NCBI RefSeq assembly: GCF_001984175.1
Contig: NZ_MTQP01000055.1
Span: 62,001 to 126,000 of the forward strand
DNA from: Saccharothrix sp. ALI-22-I
GTDB taxonomy: Bacteria; Actinomycetota; Actinomycetes; Mycobacteriales; Pseudonocardiaceae
DNA length: 64,000 nt
Reading direction: 5' to 3'
Position numbers and translations under genes: made by a program. How positions within the stretch are numbered: the first letter of the stretch is position 1; each line of letters starts with the position of its first letter. This document shows positions 18,713 to 27,829 of this stretch, piece after piece. The notes beneath the pieces were generated by a model. It did no database searches and was not told the origin of the DNA. It saw only the letters and a program-made list of their open reading frames with translations.

Positions 18713-19198
18713 TTAGTGCGGGCCGGTTGCCAGCAGGGTGTGGCCGGTGGCGTAGCGGTATGACGCGGCGATCACGGTCTTGGCGATCTGCAGTTCATCG
18801 TCGGTGCGGGGGCCGTAGAGCATCAGGACGTTGATGGTGGGTGAGTAGAGCGGGTGGCGCTCGCCCCAGCCCTTGGTGATGACTTCCTGCTGGTCTTCCA
18901 GGGCCAGGGCCAGGTGCAGGCTGCCGTCGGTGTGGACGTGGGCGAGTTCGGCGTTCAGCCGGGGTGGCAGCAGCACCGTGCCTGGCGGGGGTGGTGTGTT
19001 GTCGAGGAAGAAGGCCAGTGATCCCGGCTCGGAGATCTCGCTGAGGCGGATGACGGTTCCGGGCAGGTTTGCGGTCATCCACTGCTTGAGTCGTTCACGT
19101 AGTTCGGCTGGGCTGTTCTGGCTGAGTTGGACGTGGGGGACCGAGGGGCCGGTGCGGGGGCGGTCGCCGGTGCGGGTGGGAAGGGTGAGCGCGGTCAT
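18713..19198 (-). CDS. Luciferase-family domain protein (DUF5519-like)
   Basis: A 161-residue protein. The core with SLAFFLDNTPPPPG, AELAHVHTDGSLHLALALED and GWGERHPL, and an ending like LMLYGPRTDDELQIAKTVI, fits the small so-called luciferase-domain family often annotated next to regulators. The biochemical activity is not known to me. It is divergent from an HxlR regulator and likely its target. Confidence 0.75.
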   Translation of the reverse strand: MTALTLPTRTGDRPRTGPSVPHVQLSQNSPAELRERLKQWMTANLPGTVIRLSEISEPGSLAFFLDNTPPPPGTVLLPPRLNAELAHVHTDGSLHLALALEDQQEVITKGWGERHPLYSPTINVLMLYGPRTDDELQIAKTVIAASYRYATGHTLLATGPH

Positions 19199-19310
19199 GT
19201 GTGGTTCCTCCTGCTGTCGAGCTGTCCGATGGCAGGAAAGCTAACATCCTGAATACAGTAGGTTCCTAGAAGAAAGTGACTCTCTTTGAGGAACGTGTGA
19301 GGTGGACCCG

Positions 19311-19685
19311 ATGCGCAAGCCTGTCGACGCTGTCGAGGCGTGCCCCATCAGCCCGGTGGTGGACCTGGTGTTCAGCCGGTGGTCGACACCGATCCTGTGG
19401 GTGCTCAAGGAGCACGGCCGGCAGCGGTTCGTGGAGATCCAGCGGCGCCTGCCCGCGATCACCTCGAAGGTGCTCACACAGCGGCTGCGGCAGCTGGAGC
19501 GCGACGGGCTGGTGACGCGCTCGTACCACGCGGAGATCCCACCTCGGGTGGAGTATGAGATCAGCGCTCTGGGCCGAACCCTCGGGCCCGTGTTCGCCGT
19601 GCTCACCGACTGGTCCGATGCACACCTGCCCAGTGTGGAAGCGGCCCGTCACGCCTACGACGAGGCCAACCTCCAAGCCCGCTAA
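19311..19685 (+). CDS. HxlR-family transcriptional regulator
   Basis: A 124-residue winged-helix protein. ACPISPVVDLVFSRWSTPIL carries the conserved early Cys of HxlR proteins, and QRRLPAITSKVLTQRLRQLE is the recognition helix region. I prefer ATG 19,311, with GAGGTG 6 bases upstream; GTG 19,302 would add three residues. The 112-base gap to the divergent luciferase-family gene includes the imperfect dyad AAAGTGACTCTCTTT at about 19,274, a plausible autoregulatory site. HxlR proteins often sense redox or aldehyde stress through the Cys. Confidence 0.88.
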   Translation: MRKPVDAVEACPISPVVDLVFSRWSTPILWVLKEHGRQRFVEIQRRLPAITSKVLTQRLRQLERDGLVTRSYHAEIPPRVEYEISALGRTLGPVFAVLTDWSDAHLPSVEAARHAYDEANLQAR

Positions 19686-19849
19686 TCGCCAGCGCATGCG
19701 CGGTCATGTGGTCTTCCGCACGCAGAATGATCAAGCGTGGATGGCTCACCGCCGGATCCACGTCGGCAGCAACAATCGCGCCAACGCCAGCCGTGACTCG
19801 TAGTCACCCTGAACTCTGGGGACTTCAACTGCGACACGGACAACCGACC

Positions 19850-20163
19850 GCAACGACTGCACCGTCTACCGCGACTCCGGCATCAAAGACCAAGGTGGGT
19901 GATCGGCCGGTCATGACGACGGCGGCTACCGCGGCAATCCAGACGTGATCATGCCCTACCGCCAACCCGCGGACGGCCGCCGGCTTCCCGAGTGGAAGGA
20001 AGAGCTGAACGCCGTCCACCGCAGCATCCGCGCCAGGATCGAACACACCTTGGCCCGCATGAAGTGCTGGAAGATCCTCCGCGACTACCGACGCGCCGCC
20101 AGCACCCTCGCCGACGCGGTATCCGGATTCGCCCACCTCCACAACATCACACTCGCAGGCTGA
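19850..20163 (+). pseudogene. IS5-family (DDE_Tnp_4) transposase C-terminal remnant
   Basis: The plus-strand end reads DVIMPYRQPADGRRLPEWKE, then NAVHRSIRARIEHTLARMKC and WKILRDYRR, the C-terminal DDE portion (with the last Glu region) of actinobacterial IS5-group transposases. Upstream at about 19,870-19,940 the frame is interrupted by a stop. The N-terminal half is missing. It differs from the 8.97 kb fragment. Confidence 0.8.
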
Positions 20164-20196
20164 CCGAACACCGTTAGACCCCAACCAGAAGATCCG

Positions 20197-21083
20197 TTAC
20201 GTGACAGTCCTTAGCAGGGGGTGGTTGGGCGGCGGTGACCGACGCCTCGGCTGGTGAGCACCGAGCAGGGCAGGGAGGCGGCGGCGTGGACGGTGTCGAT
20301 TCCTCATGTGGTAGCCGAGTTCGATCAGCATGGACATGTAGAGCGAATCGGTACCCATCGGGCGCCACGAGTCCCGTTGCAGGCTCTCTTCCATCGCGGC
20401 GAGGGTCAGGAACATGTCGTAGACGGTCGCCTTGGCTTCGGAGGCGTTCGCGATCTTGTCGACCAGTTCATCACCCTGCCCGTAGTGGGGCTCGGGGAGG
20501 TTGAGCAGGCGGTGGGCGAGTGCGTGCCGGCGCTCCATTGCCTTGCGAAGTGCGTGCGCGCCGTCCAGCTTCTGCAGCGCGAGCCACCTCCGCGCGGTCT
20601 TGGGGCGCTGGTGCGGCGGGCGACGTTGGCCAGGAACTGGTGCCGAACCTCGATTGCGGCGTCCCAGTTCTTGTTGTTCTCCCGCACCCACCGGCGCTCG
20701 GTGAGCTCGGTGCCCTGCTCGTCGTCCGGGCTGGGCCGGAGCCGGTCCAGCGACCGGGCGTCACCGGGCCACTCCGAGATGGACTCGTCGAAGATCGTGA
20801 CACCCGCGGCCGTGAGCTGCTCGACGAGCGCCGCTTCGGGCTGCCGCAGGCGCTCGGCCTCGGCGCGGTCGTTGCGCAGGCGCTGGGCGAGCACGTTGAA
20901 GTTGTTGGTGCGCTCGACGGCGGTGAGGATCAGCTTCTTGGCTGCCTCGAGACTCAGGCTGTGTGGTTGAGCTTCCGCGACGGGCGGAGCGAAGGGGCTT
21001 GGGCGCGGGTTGAGTGAGGTCGAGAAGGGGAGTGCAGGAACGAAGGCCTCACGTACCGGACAGCCGACAAACTCCTTGAGCAA
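20197..21083 (-). pseudogene. Frameshifted gene of unknown function
   Basis: Two minus-strand frames read as one protein: an N-terminal part down to QFLANVARRTSAPRPR, then KTARRWLALQKLDGAHALRK and a long helical part with YDMFLTLAAMEESLQRDSW and SMLIELGYHMRN. The switch lies at about 20,600-20,615, at a CCCC run. I do not recognise the family; it is mainly alpha-helical. The supposed start region lies on the operator of the divergent ArsR gene, so the gene may once have shared that control. It may be a real pseudogene or an assembly error in the C run. Confidence 0.5.
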
Positions 21084-21109
21084 TGGTCAAGGATCGTTGA
21101 CCATTGCTC
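21078..21109. promoter_or_regulatory. ArsR-type operator: perfect 13-base inverted repeat
   Basis: GAGCAATGGTCAA, spacer GGATCG, then TTGACCATTGCTC: a perfect 13-base inverted repeat ending 2 bases before the ArsR-family ATG at 21,112. Its symmetry and length fit a homodimeric winged-helix repressor. The position would block both the regulator/MFS operon and the divergent minus-strand frame. Confidence 0.8.
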
Positions 21110-21111
21110 GC

Positions 21112-21651
21112 ATGCCTACCGATGATCTTCCCGAGACGTTTCACGTCACCAGTGACGACCAGCTACGCGCCGTCTCCAATCTCACGCGCCACCGGATCAT
21201 GGCCGTGCTCCGCTTCGAGCCGGCGACGATTACGCAGATCGCCGAGCGGGTGGGTCTTGCGAAGGGGAGTTCCAGCTATCACGTGCGGCTGCTGGAGCGG
21301 GCCGGCTTGGTGAAGGTGGTACGGACGCGGAAGGTGCGGGGTGTCACCGAACGGTATTACGCGATGGCCGCGCGGTCGATCGTGTTGCCGGATCCGGGCG
21401 AGGGAGGGCCGGATGTGCTGATGCGGCATGCGGTGGCGGACCTGGAGGCGTCGCCGGTGGATGGCGAGCGGCACGTACGGATGGCGCACCTGCGGCTCAC
21501 CGGGGAGCAGTTCGCGGAGCTGGGGGCGCGGTTGCAGGCTCTGGCGGACGAGTACCGGGAGCTGTCCGATCCGTCGCTGCCGGACGCGTCACTCGTCTTC
21601 GCACTGTTCCACCCGGCACCGCGCGAGCAGGCCGAGGGGGACTCCAAGTGA
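21112..21651 (+). CDS. ArsR-like winged-helix transcriptional regulator
   Basis: A 179-residue protein. The N-terminal winged helix (about 18-85: NLTRHRIMAVLRFEPATITQ, then YHVRLLERAGLVKVVRTRKV) is followed by a helical dimer or ligand region of about 90 residues, larger than classic ArsR metal sensors. ATG 21,112 was chosen because it follows the operator; upstream in-frame codons run through the palindrome. The stop overlaps the GTG of the MFS gene, so regulator and transporter are coupled: a typical drug-responsive ArsR/MFS pair. Confidence 0.9.
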   Translation: MPTDDLPETFHVTSDDQLRAVSNLTRHRIMAVLRFEPATITQIAERVGLAKGSSSYHVRLLERAGLVKVVRTRKVRGVTERYYAMAARSIVLPDPGEGGPDVLMRHAVADLEASPVDGERHVRMAHLRLTGEQFAELGARLQALADEYRELSDPSLPDASLVFALFHPAPREQAEGDSK

Positions 21652-22943
21652 CTTCAGATGTGAGGAAGTTGCCGGCCGGGTTCGGACGGCTGTGGACTGC
21701 GCAGACGGTGTCCTCGCTCGGTGACGGGGTGTCGCATGCCGCGCTGCCGCTGCTCGCGTTGACGTTGACGCGGGATCCGATGGCGCTCGCCGTCGTCACG
21801 GCCGCGGGGACGCTGCCGTGGCTGCTCTTCGGGGTGCTCGGCGGTGCGCTGGTGGACCGCTGGGACCGCCGGCGCACGATGTGGGTCGCGGACGCGGCGC
21901 GTGCTGTGCTGCTCGCGATACCGGCGGCGGCGACCGCGCTCGACGTGCTGAGCATTCCGCTGCTCGCGGCCGTCGCCTTCCTGCTCGGCCTCGGCGGACT
22001 CTTCTTCGATACGGCCGCCACGGCCTATCTGCCGGATCTACTCGGCCGCGACCCCGCACTCTTGGAGCGCGCCAACTCCCGCTTGCGCGGCGCCCAGACC
22101 GCCATGTCCGGCTTCGCGGGGCCGCCTGCGGGCAGTGCGCTGCTCGCGCTCGGGCGGGTGGTTCCGCTGCTCGCCGACGCGGTGTCGTTCATGCTCTCCG
22201 CACTGCTCGTACGTACGCTGCCCGCCATGCCCCGGCCCGTGCCGCAGGTCCGTGAGTCGCTGCTTCGGCAGGCGCGGGCCGGGGCCTCGTACGTCTTCCG
22301 GGACCGGTTGCTGCTCGGGCTCGCGCTCCGCCCGGCGGTCGGGAACGTCGCCTTCCTCGCTGTGGAGACCGTCCTCGCTCTCTTCGCGCACGACCGCCTC
22401 GGCATCGACACCTACGGCTTCGGCCTGCTCCTCACGGCGGAGGCCACCGGCGGCCTGCTCGGTGCAGGCATCGCCTCCTACCTTGGCCGACGACTCGGCA
22501 CCGGCACCGCACTGACCTGCACGGCCGCCGTTGAAGGGCTTGCCATCCTGGGCTTGGCCGCTGCCTCGAACCCGTACGTGGCCGGGCTGGCGCTCGCCGT
22601 CTGCGGGGCTGGCATGGGCGCCACGATGGTGCTCGGGCCCTCCCTCCGGCAGGCGATCGTCCCGGCCCACCTCATGGGTCGGGTCGCCTCCACCTCCCGC
22701 ATGCTGGCCATGTGCGCCGCCCCCACCGGGGCCTTCCTCGGCGGCTGGCTGGCCACCACCTACGACATCCGCACCCCGCTCTACGCCGCCGCCGTCCTCC
22801 TCCTGGCGATGACGGCCATCACGGCATCCATGACCAGCAACCGCCGGGTCGAAGCGGCGCTGCGTGCCGCCGCTCCGGCCGGCGGTCCAGATCACCCGGC
22901 AGCCAAGGGTCTCGCCCAGGAGAGCGCACCCGACTTGTTGTGA
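21648..22943 (+). CDS. MFS transporter (drug or siderophore efflux type)
   Basis: A 431-residue, 12-helix MFS protein. LPAGFGRLWTAQTVSSLGDG starts the first helix, and GGALVDRWDRRRTMW is the loop 2-3 MFS motif. The length and shape match EntS/MdtG-like exporters. The GTG overlaps the regulator stop. The natural protein appears to end near EAALRAA; the last 25 or so residues run antisense through the 3' part of the next, minus-strand gene, so the 3' end of the transporter gene was fused at a recombination point near 22,880. The export function should be unaffected. Confidence 0.9.
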   Translation: MTSDVRKLPAGFGRLWTAQTVSSLGDGVSHAALPLLALTLTRDPMALAVVTAAGTLPWLLFGVLGGALVDRWDRRRTMWVADAARAVLLAIPAAATALDVLSIPLLAAVAFLLGLGGLFFDTAATAYLPDLLGRDPALLERANSRLRGAQTAMSGFAGPPAGSALLALGRVVPLLADAVSFMLSALLVRTLPAMPRPVPQVRESLLRQARAGASYVFRDRLLLGLALRPAVGNVAFLAVETVLALFAHDRLGIDTYGFGLLLTAEATGGLLGAGIASYLGRRLGTGTALTCTAAVEGLAILGLAAASNPYVAGLALAVCGAGMGATMVLGPSLRQAIVPAHLMGRVASTSRMLAMCAAPTGAFLGGWLATTYDIRTPLYAAAVLLLAMTAITASMTSNRRVEAALRAAAPAGGPDHPAAKGLAQESAPDLL

Positions 22944-23577
22944 CAGGGTCGCGACGCGGAGCAACTCGAAACTCGCCTCCCACTGCTGCTCGCGGGGCAA
23001 CGCCCCGCAGTCGATGACCAGTCGCTCCAACAGTTCGGCCACGTGCGGTGGAGCCGCCCTGCCGAGTCCGTCCACCACACCGGCCAGGGGCCACGGCACC
23101 CCGGATTCCGGTAGAGCTGCGATCCCCGCCTCGTAAAGAGGCAGGAGCCAGGCCGGGTCGACCAGGTGTCCGAAGAACAACCGCAGGTGATGTCGGTTCG
23201 ACGCCAACTCGCGTAGCCGGTCGACCTGCCCTGGACCCTGCCACGGCTCGGAGGCCAGCTCACGTAGCGCCCGCACCACGGTGTCCGGCGGTGTGAACAT
23301 GCGAACGAACCACGCCACGGTCCTGTAGTACAAGGCCGTCGCGGCAGCCAGAGCCGCGTCCGTGTGCAGACTTGCGTTCGCTTCCCCTCGGAGCCGCCCG
23401 TATTCGGCCACGGGGTTGAGCTCTCCCGGCAGCGGGTCGATACCGGTCTTGTGACGCAGGTACCCGAGCAGGTGACTCGCGTAGTAGGAACTCTGGTCCC
23501 GCTTCTGCGAAACCCGCCGCAGCGTCTCTTCCAGCGCCCGCAGCGCGGTATCCCGCTCGGCAGCAGGCTGGTACATC
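22890..23577 (-). pseudogene. Truncated helical protein of unknown function
   Basis: A minus-strand frame with good codon structure from MYQPAAERDTALRALEETL (start about 23,577) to about 22,890, where it fuses into antisense MFS sequence. The body is alpha-helical and repeat-like, HEAT-style (LASNRHHLRLFFGHLVDPAW, ELLERLVIDCGALPREQQWE). The C-terminus is lost, and the frame is open upstream of the ATG, so the N-terminus may be lost too. I cannot name the family. It may have belonged to a large NTPase or defence protein, which is a guess. Confidence 0.5.
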
Positions 23578-23584
23578 GCCGACT

Positions 23585-23970
23585 GGTAACAACTCCGCCC
23601 ACAGCACCGGTGAGGGCCGGAAGCCCGACGCGGTGGCCAAGGACATCTCGTGCGACCCGAACTGGTTCGTGCTCGGCGCCGTGTCGAGGTGCACGGCGAC
23701 GGTGGTGACCCCGGACGGCAAGGAGTACCGCTTCTCCGGCTTCGCGAACGAGCTGTCGTCCGCTGACGTCGGTCGCGAAGTGCCGATGACCGCGTACCGG
23801 ACCAGGAGCGGGAAGCCCACGACGACGTTCTACCCTCGAAGCAGTTGGCGCAGAACGATCTCGGCATGCTGCTCGGGTTCTTCGGGTCGGCGGTGCTTGC
23901 CATCGGCGGCCCGATCGCGGTGTGGCCGCGCCGCCGGAAGTCACCGGACGGCGCTCCGCTCAACACCTAG
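23585..23970 (+). pseudogene. Frameshifted small membrane protein (DUF6346-like)
   Basis: Plus-strand residues CDPNWFVLGAVSRCTATVVT and EYRFSGFANELSSADVG run to TTTFYP. The sense then continues in the next frame as SKQLAQNDLGMLLGFFGSAV, then a transmembrane helix and a basic tail ending at TAG 23,970. One C is missing at 23,833-23,835, where CCCC is expected. The N-terminal membrane helix is also missing at the 23.58 kb junction. I recall small Pseudonocardiales proteins of this type (DUF6346), function unknown. Confidence 0.5.
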
Positions 23971-24073
23971 GTTCGCCACGTCGTCGGCGGCGCGGCCGAC
24001 TGCGTCACGTGCTCCGACTACCGACGACAGGTCTGGTTTCGGTACTCTCGGACCGCCTGACGAAAGGACACGG

Positions 24074-26215
24074 GTGGGCGACTCGTCGAAGGTCGGTAGG
24101 CACGCTCGCGCGGTGCTGGCCGCCGCGAAGGCGTTCCGCGCCGAGGCAGCAGGGGTGCGCGCGGAACCGGATCGGCTGCTCGCGCTCGGCGCCGCGAAGT
24201 ACCAGGAGGTCCGGGACTCGCTGGTGGCCGACCAGCTCCGCGCCATGCCGGTGGACAAGCTCCGGGACACGAAGGCGAACCTGCGGCTGAGCAAGCTGAA
24301 GGCCGCCGGGTACCGGACCGTCGCCGACGTCGCCAAGGCACGCCCGGAACAGCTCGACGGCGTGCCCGGAGTCGGCAGGCAGTCCGCCGAGCAGATCGTG
24401 CGGGTCGCCCGCGCCGTCGTCGACGGCGTCGCGCGCGACACGACTGTCCGGCTGAACCCCGACCGCGCTGACCGCGCCCAGACCGAGCTGCTGCAGCTGA
24501 TGTCCAAGCTGCGCAGGGCGAACCAGCTCGTCGGTCCGCTGCGCGAGCCGCTCGGAGACGTGCTGGGCAGGGTCGACGCCGACGTGCGCGCCGCATCCCG
24601 TGCCTGGAGCCGGGTGCGGATGTTCTTCTCGTCGCGGAAGAACCGACAGGCCGCCATCGATTCGCTCGGCCGGCTCGAGGCCCTGCTGGCCAGCCGCGAC
24701 GTGGCGGCGTTGCGCGCGGTGGGCGCGCAGCTGCGCGTGCCGGACCTGGATCACCGCGCGCTGTGGCGCGACTACGAGCTCGACGCGGCCGCCTACAACA
24801 CGCTCCTCGCCGACCTCGCTGGTGCGGACGCGATGCCGGATCGCAGTGCCGCCAAGGGTTTCGTCCCGGCCGACATCGAGCACGAGGTCGACGCGACCAC
24901 ACTGGACACCAGCCTGCTGAAGGTGTCGCTGCGCGGCTACCAGGTGTTCGGAGCCAAGTTCGCGCTGGCCCGCAAACGCGTCATCATCGGCGACGAGATG
25001 GGACTGGGCAAGACGATCGAGGCCATCGCGGTGATGGCCAGCCTCGCCGCCGGTGGGCGGCGTGGGTTCCTGGTGGTCTGCCCGGCGAGCGTCGTCGTCA
25101 ACTGGGTCAACGAGATCGCCAGGCACAGCGACCTCGTGCCGCACCGGATGCACGGCGCGGGCCGCGACGGCGCGGTCGGCAAGTGGTTGGCGCAGGGCGG
25201 CGTCGGCGTGACGACGTTCGGCACGTTGCCGAAACTGGTGCTGCCGAAGAGGTTCCGCCCGGCGCTGGTCGTGGTCGACGAGGCGCACTACGTGAAGAAC
25301 CCGGACACGCAGCGCTCACAGGCGGTCAACACGATCGTGCAGCGCGCGGAGCGGGCGGTGCTCCTCACCGGCACGCCGATGGAGAACCGCGTCGAGGAGT
25401 TCCGCAACCTGGTCGCCTATCTCCAGCCGAGCGTCGCGGCCCGCACGGGCGCCACCGACGCCGTGGTGGGAGCGAAGGCCTTCCGCCGCGTTGTCGCACC
25501 GGTGTACCTGCGGCGCAACCAGGAGGACGTGCTGGGGGAGTTGCCGGAGCTGCTGGAGATGGAGGACTGGGTCGAGTTCGGCAAGCAGGACCGAGGTGCG
25601 TACCTCGACGCGGTGCGCGAGGGGAACCTGATGGCGATGCGCCGCGCCGCCTACGCGCCGGGCACGCCCCGCGGCTCGGCGAAGCTGGAGCGGCTGCTGG
25701 AGATCATCGAGGAGTCGAGGGACAACGGCTGGAAGGTCGTGGTGTTCTCGTACTTCCACGACGTGCTGGACGCGGTCGCGGACCACCTCGAAGTCTTCGG
25801 TCCCCTGACCGGCGCGACGTCGGCGCAGGGCCGTCAACAACTGGTGGACGCGTTCACGGCGTGCGAGGACCACGCGGTGCTGGTGGCCCAGATCGAGGCG
25901 GGCGGCGTGGGCCTCAACATCCAGGCCGCGTCCGTGGTGATCATCGCCGAGCCGCAGTGGAAGCCGAGCACGGAGGACCAGGCGATCGCCCGTTGTCACC
26001 GGATGGGCCAGGTCCGCAAGGTCCACGTGCACCGGTTGCTGGTCAAGGACAGCGTGGACGCGCGGGTGCAGGAGATCCGCGACCACAAGACCCTGCTGTT
26101 CGACCACTACGCGCGCGAAAGCGACACGAAGCACTCGCACGCGAGCGCACTGGACTCAGCGGTGTCGGTGGAGCAGCGAGTGGTGCGGGCCGAGCAGCAG
26201 CGCCTTGGTCTTTAG
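24074..26215 (+). CDS. SNF2-family DEAD/DEAH-box helicase with N-terminal HhH motif
   Basis: A 713-residue protein. GTG 24,074 was chosen for its AAAGGA site 5 bases upstream; the frame upstream belongs to other debris. Residues about 60-115 include a helix-hairpin-helix (LDGVPGVGRQSAEQIV), a coiled region follows, and the SNF2 motor spans about 290-690: GDEMGLGKTIEAI (motif I), VVDEAHYVKN (motif II), LTGTPMENR (motif III), and QAIARCHRMGQ (motif VI). SNF2 translocases move on double-stranded DNA and, in bacteria, act in repair, transcription or phage defence. It has no nuclease or methylase neighbour, so the task cannot be narrowed. It stands alone. Confidence 0.92.
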   Translation: MGDSSKVGRHARAVLAAAKAFRAEAAGVRAEPDRLLALGAAKYQEVRDSLVADQLRAMPVDKLRDTKANLRLSKLKAAGYRTVADVAKARPEQLDGVPGVGRQSAEQIVRVARAVVDGVARDTTVRLNPDRADRAQTELLQLMSKLRRANQLVGPLREPLGDVLGRVDADVRAASRAWSRVRMFFSSRKNRQAAIDSLGRLEALLASRDVAALRAVGAQLRVPDLDHRALWRDYELDAAAYNTLLADLAGADAMPDRSAAKGFVPADIEHEVDATTLDTSLLKVSLRGYQVFGAKFALARKRVIIGDEMGLGKTIEAIAVMASLAAGGRRGFLVVCPASVVVNWVNEIARHSDLVPHRMHGAGRDGAVGKWLAQGGVGVTTFGTLPKLVLPKRFRPALVVVDEAHYVKNPDTQRSQAVNTIVQRAERAVLLTGTPMENRVEEFRNLVAYLQPSVAARTGATDAVVGAKAFRRVVAPVYLRRNQEDVLGELPELLEMEDWVEFGKQDRGAYLDAVREGNLMAMRRAAYAPGTPRGSAKLERLLEIIEESRDNGWKVVVFSYFHDVLDAVADHLEVFGPLTGATSAQGRQQLVDAFTACEDHAVLVAQIEAGGVGLNIQAASVVIIAEPQWKPSTEDQAIARCHRMGQVRKVHVHRLLVKDSVDARVQEIRDHKTLLFDHYARESDTKHSHASALDSAVSVEQRVVRAEQQRLGL

Positions 26216-26996
26216 GATCTGGACGCATGCCGGACGTCGCCGAGTTGCAGAAGCGGTTGTCCGACCACAGCACCGCGTACGCGTCGGCGGGGTCGGCCGT
26301 GACTTCTCGGCAGCCTCGGTCAGGAGCTTCTCGGCACGTGGTGCCTCGGCGGCGATGCTGTCCAGCCTACGCGCGTTCTGCCGCAGATGATTCACGGTCT
26401 TGTGTCTGCTGGGCGCGAAATGGTTCGCCGAGAGCCGGTCCTACGTGGCTGTCTCGTCAGTCGTTTGAAGCAGATGAGAGCTGTGGCGAGGGTTGCGAAG
26501 TCCTGCGTTCACGGTTCGCCTGCCGTGTCCGGCGCGATTCGGAAGTCGGTGAGGAGGCTCCACGCGAGCGCCGTGTCGATCACTATGTGCCTGCGGGCGG
26601 TGGCGAGTACGACCGCGGCTTCTTCCTGCTCGTCGGCACCGGGCTTCCCGGCGAACAGGGCGAGTTTGCCTGACCGGAGTCGCGGAGTCGAACACTCGCT
26701 GGTAGCGTCGATCACTGTAAATTCAGTGTTGAATGAAACAATATATTGGCCCAGGTTGCCCTGATCAGCCAATCTCCGGTGGGTACCTCCCCGACCGGTA
26801 CTCCATGGAGGCATGCATGATCACATGTGAGGTCGTCGTGGGCGAGAGGCGAGGGTTGTTGTGGCGTCGGCAATCGATGAGCCATCGGGGCGGGTTCTGA
26901 CGGTGTGGAGGGACGTCGGTGACCGGCGTGGGGCGCCGAGTGTGGTTTGTGATGGCTTGTGGGTGCCAGAAGTGGGCCACGTGGCCTGACCTCTGG
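26216..26996. other. Gene-poor stretch with possible degraded transposase sequence
   Basis: I find no intact gene here. A short minus-strand frame near 26,300-26,395 (NHLRQNARRLDSIAAEAPRA) has coding character but no partner. At about 26,440-26,510 minus, DFATLATALICFKRLTRQP resembles a transposase tail, and at 26,510-26,800 another minus frame is open without a recognisable family. Base composition drops to AT-rich around 26,700-26,760. I read it as an IS graveyard. Confidence 0.4.
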
Positions 26997-27130
26997 TTAG
27001 GCGGCTGTGGGTTCGTACTCGTTGATCAGGCCGCCGAGGACTGGTCGGCGACGTATCGAGGTGCAGCTCGGCTTTGCGATCGGGTGGTCTGGTCGTGGTG
27101 GGGTGAGTTGTAAGACCTGGTGTGGTCTGC
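26997..27130 (-). pseudogene. C-terminal fragment of an integrase-core transposase
   Basis: The minus strand reads HRRPHQVLQLTPPRPDHPIA, then RRRPVLGGLINEYEPTAA and a stop, the conserved C-terminus of IS3/IS481-type integrase transposases of actinomycetes. Nothing upstream of HRRPHQ is transposase. The piece is of the same family type as the remnant at about 10.4-10.9 kb and would complete it, although the order on the strand is wrong for a simple insertion. Confidence 0.8.
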
Positions 27131-27182
27131 GGTGGGAAGTAAAGACATCAGAATCATGAGACATTAGTGGGAGTGATCCCGC

Positions 27183-27758
27183 GTGTGGTGCCGGTGCAAA
27201 GATGGGGGTAAAGTGTTCGCCCGGCAGCGCGAAAGCCTGCGATTCGATGTTGATGCAATCTGCGAGGCTTGCGGATTTGTGGTCTCCAAGGTGCAGCCGG
27301 GTGAGTCGAGGCGGGGCGACGACCGCCTGCGCAGCATCTCGCTCACGCACCGCGTTGGTGCCGAGGACCACTTTTTCGACGGGAACGACTCCCAGTTTGA
27401 CCAGAGCGGTAACAAGGTCTACCGCGAAGAGGTCTTCACCGAGTTCAACGAGGACTTCAAGGGGGCCTACTTCTGGGAGGTCTACCGGCAGATGCCCTTC
27501 CAGGTCGGAAGGATGCGCCTGATGGTCCTTCCTCCCCGGCGATCTATGCAATGCACCGCGACTCCAGTTGCCGCGCGCACATCGCGATCAAGACCAACCC
27601 GAACCGCCGCATCGTCGCTGGGAGCGGGGAAACCTGCACGTCCCGGTGGACGGCAGGTGTACGTATTCGACACCAGGGGCGACCACACGGCGTACAACGC
27701 GGGTGGCGAGGAGCGCGTACACCTCACCATGTCGATGTCGGACACCGAGCTGGGCTGA
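27183..27758 (+). pseudogene. Aspartyl/asparaginyl beta-hydroxylase-like gene with two frameshifts
   Basis: Three segments in changing frames give one product: GVGAEDHFFDGNDSQFD-like and EFNEDFKGAYFWEVYRQMPF, then RAIYAMHRDSSCRAHIAIKT with the HxD iron-binding pair, then VYVFDTRGDHTAYNAGGEER and RVHLTMSMSD with the distal His. This is the 2-oxoglutarate/Fe(II) Asp/Asn hydroxylase fold. Such enzymes hydroxylate amino acids in NRPS pathways. The breaks are near 27,535 and 27,620. It sits at the edge of a set of broken secondary-metabolism genes. Confidence 0.6.
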
Positions 27759-27829
27759 TCGCGCCCCCGTGACAGTGGTTGCCCGGCGGACACTCGCCGT
27801 CACGGGACCGAGCTACCCACATGCGCCGC

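Noticed and set aside
22038..23966. Single 642-residue minus-strand protein
   Set aside because: Only the middle (about 22,890-23,577) has coding sense; the rest is antisense to MFS or out-of-frame debris.
23633..24073. SNF2 helicase starting at 23,633
   Set aside because: The upstream part belongs to another, frameshifted gene; GTG 24,074 has a proper ribosome site.
26509..26814. Possible toxin-like or PIN-like minus-strand protein
   Set aside because: It has a few coding-like stretches but no acidic active-site pattern, start signal or partner gene.
10440..27130. One IS element split by a 16-kb insertion
   Set aside because: The N-terminal piece at 10.4-10.9 kb and the C-terminal piece at 27.0-27.1 kb are complementary, but on the minus strand their order is reversed, so a simple insertion cannot explain them; two independent remnants are as likely.
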